The position numbers and the translations under genes were made by a program. The notes under the pieces are model-generated. The model was not told the origin of the DNA and did not search any database. It was given only the letters and a program-made list of their open reading frames with translations. Below are positions 40,204-44,910 of a stretch of 44,910 nt of DNA, in pieces (position 1 is the stretch's first letter; each line of letters opens with the position of its first letter). This DNA comes from Paludibacteraceae bacterium (lineage in GTDB: Bacteria; Bacteroidota; Bacteroidia; Bacteroidales; Paludibacteraceae), in NCBI GenBank assembly GCA_017446455.1, contig JAFSQV010000068.1, positions 1 to 44,910 on the forward strand. The letters run 5' to 3'.

Positions 40204-41183
40204 CTCTTTCGGTGATTGATCACCGGGTTATTATACATTTCGTACAGTCGCTCGCGGAGGAACGCCTCGTCTTTGTTTGGCAGTTCTATCTTCGCCAATC
40301 GGCTCTCTATGTAGGCATCAAAATCCGTGCCACGCTCATAGATCTCGTAGCCTTGATGAATGTGGCGGTCGATGATGTTGCATATATGCTGCAACTGGTC
40401 ATGTTGAGGTAACTCACGGTATTCAGGATGCGCCGCTAACATGGCGTTAATCTCCGGATTGATACTCGGCGTCAGACGAAAAACGACGCGCCCTTTTTCG
40501 CCACGAATGCCGGTAACCATCGACTCAACATCATCCTTCGCGCGCTTCCTCCACTTGGGGTTGTCACGCTTGAGTTGCATCTCGCGGGCCTTGAGATAGT
40601 CGCAAGGATCGTACTCGTAGGTGATACTTACCGGACAGATATTTAGGGCCTTTACGGCTTCAAAGATGTCATCATTATTCATTGTCAGCATGTGTAATAC
40701 GCTGACTTGTGTGAGGTCGTTGCTGTCTTTGGCACGACCTTCGCGTTGAGCGAGCCAGATGGACTTATGGCGCCCGCGAAGATGACGGATGTAAGCGGAT
40801 AACTGTTTGGCATTCTCCAACTGTGCGTGGGTGCCGGCGCCGCGTTTGACTACAAAACAGCGGTTAAAACGAACCAGGTGTTCAATCCATTTCTTTGCAA
40901 AGAGATTATTGCCTATTCCCATGTACGGACGGATGAAATAGCGGCAGCGCAGCAGGAGCGAGAGCCAAGAGGCATCGAGGATGATGTCTCGGTGGTTGGT
41001 GATGAAGAAAGCGCCCTTCTTGATGTCGCGTTCGATTTGTTTGCGGTCTCCTAAATAGTCCAGACGGATTCCTTTTGTCGTCCGCCATGCCCATATTCCG
41101 AGCAGCGGGAAGGCGAGCAGAAAATCCGTAAAGGGTAGGAGCCATCCTACACGGTACGCACGTATGTCTTTAAACTGATCCAT
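40179..41183 (-). CDS. PlsC-like acyltransferase family protein
   Basis: A 334-residue protein with an N-terminal hydrophobic segment (VGWLLPFTDFLLAFPLLGIWAW). The first acyltransferase motif is FFITNHRDIILDASWL, an H-x5-D form rather than the usual H-x4-D; the third motif is WLAQREGRAKDS. GNNLFAKKWIEHLVRFNRCFVVKRG sits between them. It probably acylates a lipid precursor at the inner membrane; substrate unknown. The final residues come from a heptamer array. Its start overlaps the IMPACT-family gene by 14 bases. Confidence 0.85.
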   Translation of the reverse strand: MDQFKDIRAYRVGWLLPFTDFLLAFPLLGIWAWRTTKGIRLDYLGDRKQIERDIKKGAFFITNHRDIILDASWLSLLLRCRYFIRPYMGIGNNLFAKKWIEHLVRFNRCFVVKRGAGTHAQLENAKQLSAYIRHLRGRHKSIWLAQREGRAKDSNDLTQVSVLHMLTMNNDDIFEAVKALNICPVSITYEYDPCDYLKAREMQLKRDNPKWRKRAKDDVESMVTGIRGEKGRVVFRLTPSINPEINAMLAAHPEYRELPQHDQLQHICNIIDRHIHQGYEIYERGTDFDAYIESRLAKIELPNKDEAFLRERLYEMYNNPVINHRKSLKFKVES

Positions 41184-41529
41184 AATTATCCAATGCTGCT
41201 TTGCTTGCTTCTCGATAAGCGACCATTAAACCTCCGGTGCCGAGTAATGTGCCTCCGAAATAGCGCACGACGACCACGAGGATATTATCGAGATTGCGGG
41301 CATCGATAGAGCGCAGAATAGGTGCACCGGCTGTGCCGTGCGGTTCGCCGTCGTCCTTCGTGCGCCACAAGTTCGGTCCCAGACGATATGCGTAGCATAC
41401 ATGCCGCGCATCATGGTATTTCTTCTTGTACCATGCCACCCGCGCTTTGGCTTCGTCCTCGTCTTTGATGGGTTCTGCGAACCCAAGGAACTTACTGCCG
41501 CGATCCTTATAGATGCCCTCTGCTGCCAC
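41170..41529 (-). CDS. IMPACT/YigZ-family protein, short form with an abrupt N-terminus
   Basis: A 119-residue protein with GTG 41529 as the only useful start. It matches the N-terminal IMPACT domain: EGIYKDRGSKFLGFAEPI, DARHVCYAYRLG, DDGEPHGTAGAPIL, ILVVVVRYFGGTLLGTGGLMVAYREA. Most bacterial members begin about a dozen residues earlier (a DxYxTI stretch) and add a C-terminal DUF1949 domain; both are missing. The start codon follows directly after a heptamer array (41530-41564), which may have replaced the original first codons. The function of the family is uncertain. It overlaps the acyltransferase start by 14 bases. Confidence 0.82.
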   Translation of the reverse strand: MAAEGIYKDRGSKFLGFAEPIKDEDEAKARVAWYKKKYHDARHVCYAYRLGPNLWRTKDDGEPHGTAGAPILRSIDARNLDNILVVVVRYFGGTLLGTGGLMVAYREASKAALDNYGSV

Positions 41530-41564
41530 CTTTCAATTTTCACTTTTCAATTTTCAATTTCTTA
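41530..41564. repeat. Heptamer array between the C1B peptidase and IMPACT genes
   Basis: CTTTCAA-TTTTCAC-TTTTCAA-TTTTCAA-TTTCTTA. It encodes the last codons and stop of the peptidase (KLKIEK) and abuts the GTG start of the IMPACT gene. Confidence 0.8.
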
Positions 41565-42751
41565 CGGATGTCTTTCGGAAGAGCGTCCTTGTGTACGAGC
41601 ACGTCGTTGGTCTTGTATTGCATGAACGCCTCGCTGATGTACCATATACCTTTGTAGTCGGACTTGAGGGTGCCCCAAGAGTTCTTGACCATGTAATAGC
41701 GTTTGCCGTTCTGGTCTTTGGCGGTACCGAAGATCTGCATGCCGTGATCGTCTGTTGTCTCCCAGTTGTCGAAGGCGTCTTGACGCATCTGTTGGGTGAT
41801 GGCCTTCTCCGGCAAAGGTTTCTTGGTCAGTTCCTCTTTCTGTTTGTCTTTGGTCATGCCTACCCATTTCTGCATGTCGCTGCCGGTGAGGTCAGCACCG
41901 TGGTCGGCATCGGGAACGACACCTATACCTTTGCGGGTGAACCCGATCTCGCTCACATCCGCTCCCCAAGCGAGTGTGTAACCGTTGGCGATAGCGTTGT
42001 CGATGATGCGCATCATATCCTCCATGGGCACGTTGTACATCTGGTCCATGCGCCAGTTATCCGGCACTTCCAGCGCAAAGCGCTCGTAGAAAGGGTGGTG
42101 GGTATAAGAGGTGATGGACACGTAGTCTTCTGCATTCAGACCCAGACTCTTCACAAACGACTCCGGCGTGTATTTCTTGCCCTCATACTCAAACTCCATA
42201 GGACACGGTCCGAGATAGGTGTCATAGATAGCCTGCAGACCTTCGCGCCAAACAGGACTCAGTTTCTTCTGCTTCTTCAGCCCGTTCAGATAACCGCTCG
42301 CCACTGCCGTCAACTCGCTGAAGACGGGTAGGGTGTCGGCTTCGGTCCATCCGTAGCGGATACCGGGCATCGCGCTCTTCGGAACAAGACCGTAGTGCTC
42401 CATGCAGTAGATGACGTCGTAAGCGGAACCGCCCTCTGCGAATTTGGGCTCGTTATACAGGCGGACGCAGTATGTCGCGCGGTCTATGAGCGTCTTGCTG
42501 ACCACGAACATCGGACTGAGTTCCACCTCTTTGCCCTTGATACGCAGCACTTCCGACTCGAGGAATCCGAGCGTCGAGAACGCCCAGCAGGTACCGCTGC
42601 GGTGTTGATCCTTCACCCGCGTGATAGGCACACTGTCCACTGTCGTAAATTGCCAACCTTCCACGCTGTCTTTCTTTACTTGCGTGGTATCACTCTGCGC
42701 AAACGCGCTTAAACTTACCGCCAGAGCGGCTATGATCATTAACTCTTTCAT
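41540..42751 (-). CDS. Exported C1B (bleomycin-hydrolase-like) cysteine aminopeptidase
   Basis: A 403-residue protein with a clear signal peptide (KELMIIAALAVSLSAFAQ). The catalytic Cys55 is in KDQHRSGTCWAFSTLGFLE; the His is in TTDDHGMQIFG and the Asn in YMVKNSWGTLKSD. The layout is that of PepC/bleomycin hydrolases (family C1B), which are normally cytoplasmic; the signal moves this one to the periplasm or beyond, as in several gut Bacteroidetes. Its last few residues are written by a heptamer array. A second array and element C lie upstream. Confidence 0.92.
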   Translation of the reverse strand: MKELMIIAALAVSLSAFAQSDTTQVKKDSVEGWQFTTVDSVPITRVKDQHRSGTCWAFSTLGFLESEVLRIKGKEVELSPMFVVSKTLIDRATYCVRLYNEPKFAEGGSAYDVIYCMEHYGLVPKSAMPGIRYGWTEADTLPVFSELTAVASGYLNGLKKQKKLSPVWREGLQAIYDTYLGPCPMEFEYEGKKYTPESFVKSLGLNAEDYVSITSYTHHPFYERFALEVPDNWRMDQMYNVPMEDMMRIIDNAIANGYTLAWGADVSEIGFTRKGIGVVPDADHGADLTGSDMQKWVGMTKDKQKEELTKKPLPEKAITQQMRQDAFDNWETTDDHGMQIFGTAKDQNGKRYYMVKNSWGTLKSDYKGIWYISEAFMQYKTNDVLVHKDALPKDIRKKLKIEK

Positions 42752-42752
42752 T

Positions 42753-42787
42753 CTTTCAACTTTAAACTTTCAACTTTAAACTTTTTT
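42753..42787. repeat. Heptamer array upstream of the C1B peptidase gene
   Basis: CTTTCAA-CTTTAAA-CTTTCAA-CTTTAAA followed by a degenerate unit, starting 1 bp upstream of the start codon and filling the would-be ribosome-binding region. Confidence 0.82.
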
Positions 42788-42790
42788 CTT

Positions 42791-42889
42791 AGCGAGGTAT
42801 GTACTCTCTCGGAGGCGTCTCGAGCGGTTGGGGTCCGCGAGAGTCGTCGAGCAGGGGGCGAGTTACTCCGAAGAGTATATCACCGAGCG
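42791..42889. other. Structured intergenic element, copy C (between prfB and the C1B peptidase gene)
   Basis: TACTCT-(CTC)-GGAG (42802-42814) pairs with CTCC-(GA)-AGAGTA (42866-42877), with further GGT/ACC pairing outside. Inside, CTCGAGCGG and CCGCGAG can form a stem. The core GCAGGGGGC (42851-42859) is the same as in copies A and B. Confidence 0.7.
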
Positions 42890-43996
42890 TCACTCAGGGA
42901 ATTCCATTAAGTATGCTTTGATAAACGCATCGATGTCTCCGTCCATGACGGCATTGACGTTGCTCGTCTGATAGTTCGTACGGTGGTCCTTGACGCGGCG
43001 GTCGTCGAAGACGTAGGAACGGATCTGCGAACCCCATTCGATCTTCTTCTTGCCTGCCTCCACTTTTGCTTGCGCCTGGCGGCGTTTCTCGAGTTCTAAC
43101 TCGTAGAGCTGCGAACGGAGGTGACGGAGAGCATTCTCACGGTTCTTCGGCTGGTCACGCGTCTCCGTGTTCTCAATGACGATCTCGTCGGGTTGACCTG
43201 TCAATGGGTTGGTGAATTTATAATGGAGTCGCACGCCGGACTCGACTTTGTTGACGTTCTGTCCTCCGGCACCGGAACTGCGGAAAGTGTCCCAACTGAT
43301 GCCGGCGGGGTTGACTTCCACTTCGATGGTGTCGTCGATGAGCGGTACCACGAAGACCGACGCGAAAGAGGTCATTCGTTTGCCCTGCGCGTTGTAGGGG
43401 CTGACGCGAACCAGACGGTGTACACCGTTCTCGGACTTGAGATAACCGTACGCCATCTCGCCTTCTATGTTGAAGGTCACGGTCTTAATACCCGCCTCGT
43501 CACCTTCCTGCAGGTTTTCGATGGTGACCTTGTAGTCATGTTTCTCGCAGTAACGCATATACATACGCATCAGTTGCTCGGCCCAGTCCTGGGCTTCGGT
43601 CCCACCTGCGCCGGAAACGATCTTCAGCACGGCCGGCATCTGATCTTCCTCATGCGACAACATATTCTTCATCTCGAGGTCTTCCACCCCCGAGAGGGCG
43701 TGTGCGTACGCTGCGTCCACCTCTTCTTCGGTCACCAGTTCTTCTTTGTAATAGTCGAAAGCGAGGGCGAGTTCTTCTACCGCCGCACGCACTCCTTCGT
43801 AACCTTCAATCCAGCGCTTGATACCTTTTACCTTGCGCATCTGTACCTCAGCCGCTTTGGCGTCGTCCCAGAAACCGGGGGCTTGGGTGTGCAACTCTTC
43901 CTCCTCCAGTTGGATGCGTTTCTCGTCTATCTGAAGGTAGGCTTTGAGCTTGTCCGCCCGCTGCTGAACATCTTTTAATTGCTCTATCGTGATCAT
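42890..43996 (-). CDS. prfB: Peptide chain release factor 2
   Basis: A 368-residue RF2 starting MITIEQLKDVQQRADKLKAYLQ at ATG 43996; a longer frame to 44050 runs back through the promoter. The GGQ loop is SSGAGGQNVNKV, and the stop-codon-reading tripeptide SPF of other RF2 proteins appears as SPY (RLVRVSPYNAQGKRMTSF). RF2 releases at UGA and UAA. The frame is continuous, with CTT CAG where many bacteria have the CTT TGA frameshift site, so the classical autoregulation is absent. It has its own promoter and is followed by element C. Confidence 0.96.
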   Translation of the reverse strand: MITIEQLKDVQQRADKLKAYLQIDEKRIQLEEEELHTQAPGFWDDAKAAEVQMRKVKGIKRWIEGYEGVRAAVEELALAFDYYKEELVTEEEVDAAYAHALSGVEDLEMKNMLSHEEDQMPAVLKIVSGAGGTEAQDWAEQLMRMYMRYCEKHDYKVTIENLQEGDEAGIKTVTFNIEGEMAYGYLKSENGVHRLVRVSPYNAQGKRMTSFASVFVVPLIDDTIEVEVNPAGISWDTFRSSGAGGQNVNKVESGVRLHYKFTNPLTGQPDEIVIENTETRDQPKNRENALRHLRSQLYELELEKRRQAQAKVEAGKKKIEWGSQIRSYVFDDRRVKDHRTNYQTSNVNAVMDGDIDAFIKAYLMEFPE

Positions 43997-44027
43997 AAGT
44001 CTATAATTAGCCAATTTAAATCGGGTG

Positions 44028-44058
44028 CAAAGGTACAACAAAAATTGCACATACGCAA
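44028..44058 (-). promoter_or_regulatory. Promoter of prfB
   Basis: On the minus strand, TTG (44056-44058), 20 bases, TACCTTTG (44028-44035). The predicted start is near 44021, about 25 bases before ATG 43996. Confidence 0.72.
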
Positions 44059-44173
44059 GCGTATGCCATTAATTTTGCATTTTTGTTGCATTTTTGTGCC
44101 TTTCATGCTCATTTTGGCTATTGCCTGCGATGCAGTTTCTTTTGTGGATATTAGGAAGTATCGTTTATGGATG

Positions 44174-44238
44174 CGGGATATCATCCCGGTATGAGTTGTT
44201 CCGGCGGGCTTTGTTCATTGTGCGGGATATTATCCCGC
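44174..44238. repeat. Twin hairpins at the 3' end of the last gene
   Basis: CGGGAT-ATC-ATCCCG (44174-44188) and GCGGGAT-ATT-ATCCCGC (44222-44238) are near copies 48 bp apart. The stop codon of the gene at 44181 lies in the first; the second encodes its C-terminal tail. The 130 bp between prfB's promoter and here hold nothing else recognised. Confidence 0.6.
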
Positions 44239-44804
44239 GCCTTTCCTCCGGAGTAGCGCAGCGGTCCGGATCTTCCGGAAATTCCGGCTTCCCGATAACT
44301 GTTGTACGCCCTCCTTAACGGACTCGAAAACGCTTGCAATCTCGGCCGAAAATCTATCGGTTCGAATGTGATGTCCCCCGACGGAACGGGGGAACGAAGC
44401 GAAGCAGAGGAAAGGGGGTGCAAGAGAGAGACCTCCGAATTTTGAAATATTTCTTTCTCCTTCTGAGCCGCCGCCTTCAGTTCCCGGTAAATCGCTACAT
44501 ACGTATATTGGTAGAACCGCGAATATGCCTTAAAACCCTCTTCCGGCTTCTCTTTTCTATTGAACACACGGAAATAGTGCATCAAGAACCGAATCCGCCA
44601 TTCCAGACCTTCCGGCGTACAGTCCTTTTCTAACGCGTGTGCACGCCGCTGCGCTTCCTTGATGATCTCCCTGTTTTCCACGCACGCCGCCGACCATCGC
44701 TTCGGAAAATGATACGTATACAGCTCAAACAACCCGTCCCTAAACCTCGACTGCCTAACTACAATCCGCTTCTTATATTTCTGCCCCTCTTTCTCATAAT
44801 CCAT
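44181..44804 (-). CDS. Unrecognised conserved-looking soluble protein
   Basis: About 207 residues from ATG 44804 (MDYEKEGQKYKKR); ATG 44813, ATG 44837 and GTG 44852 are also in frame. The first 135 residues are dense with aromatic and basic residues (IVVRQSRFRDGLFELYTYHF, HALEKDCTPEGLEWRIRFLM, EEGFKAYSRFYQYTYVAIYREL) and look like a real folded, helical domain that I associate with uncharacterised Bacteroidales proteins. From about 145 on, the sequence is Ser/Pro/Arg-rich and partly written by hairpin repeats, so the tail may be an unstructured or recently gained extension. No function can be assigned. Confidence 0.6.
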   Translation of the reverse strand: MDYEKEGQKYKKRIVVRQSRFRDGLFELYTYHFPKRWSAACVENREIIKEAQRRAHALEKDCTPEGLEWRIRFLMHYFRVFNRKEKPEEGFKAYSRFYQYTYVAIYRELKAAAQKEKEIFQNSEVSLLHPLSSASLRSPVPSGDITFEPIDFRPRLQAFSSPLRRAYNSYREAGISGRSGPLRYSGGKARDNIPHNEQSPPEQLIPG

Positions 44805-44862
44805 CGCACCCATCAGAAAGTCCACACCTAAACACATTCTGCAATAGTGCACACCCCTTTTA

Positions 44863-44910
44863 TGAGGTGTAGCACCCCTCGGAAGAGCCTCGAACGTAAA
44901 TCCGCAACCC
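44863..44910. other. Possible fourth copy (D) of the structured intergenic element, cut by the right edge
   Basis: GAGGTGTAGCACCCCTCGGA (44864-44883) matches the 5' arm of copy C, keeping the CTC internal-loop bases followed by GGA. The 3' arm would lie beyond the window. It is upstream of the last gene, as A, B and C are upstream of der, slyD and the peptidase gene. Confidence 0.4.

Noticed and set aside
43997-44050. N-terminal extension of RF2
   Set aside because: The promoter -7 box (44028-44035) lies inside it and the family starts MITIEQLK.

Overview
The window looks like a chromosomal segment of a host- or gut-associated member of the Bacteroidales. The evidence is a type IX secretion pair (porU, porV), Bacteroidetes-type promoters (TTTG, about 20 bp, TAnnTTTG) in front of at least eleven transcription units, the near absence of purine-rich ribosome binding sites, and Bacteroidales-like versions of DUF349, SufE, IspF, LptD and others. 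The family cannot be fixed from this window. No rRNA, tRNA, CRISPR array or recognisable transposase was seen.

Layout. 1-4470 (minus) is accessory: a large secreted GLUG-repeat surface protein cut by the left edge, a 140 bp nested inverted repeat, a KilA-N protein, and a compact cassette of a DUF3990-type ADP-ribosyltransferase-like protein between two small DUF3791-like proteins, which I read as a toxin-antitoxin module. 4672-8521 (plus): a secreted SUMF1-fold protein with a decayed second copy of the fold, a DUF349 coiled-coil protein, ftsE and sufE. 8492-20249 (minus) is mostly envelope and core functions: aroK, a small secreted protein, ispF, porV, porU, a shrunken FAH-family protein, der, slyD and lptD. 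20250-24700 is an AT-richer island: a hairpin-rich stretch, a two-helix membrane protein, a tightly coupled four-gene operon (two unknowns, a lipoprotein, a SanA/YdcF-like membrane protein), a winged-helix replication-initiator-like protein and four 21-bp-period iteron-like repeats. 24959-29770 (plus): mnmE, yicC, gmk, folC, prmA. 29706-34051 (minus): nadD, dnaE. 34142-38084 (plus): an EamA transporter, then a three-gene steroid-type operon (SRD5A-like 5-alpha-reductase, Old-Yellow-Enzyme-like flavin oxidoreductase, short-chain dehydrogenase) ending at a strong terminator. 38110-44804 (minus): S41 protease, coaD, acyltransferase, IMPACT-family protein, exported C1B peptidase, prfB and a conserved-looking unknown.

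How the genes work together. PorU and PorV are partners in maturing and anchoring T9SS cargo; LptD, the acyltransferase and the S41 protease also serve the envelope. The reductase/OYE/SDR trio has the composition expected for reduction of delta-4-3-keto steroids or bile acids and carries a perfect 18-bp dyad inside its promoter.

The non-coding layer is unusually rich. A structured intergenic element with compensatory base changes occurs three times, with a probable fourth copy cut by the right edge. Seven-base tandem repeats sit between genes and inside two genes, and a nine-base array lies inside nadD. Several promoters carry a dyad over the -7 box and the predicted start site.
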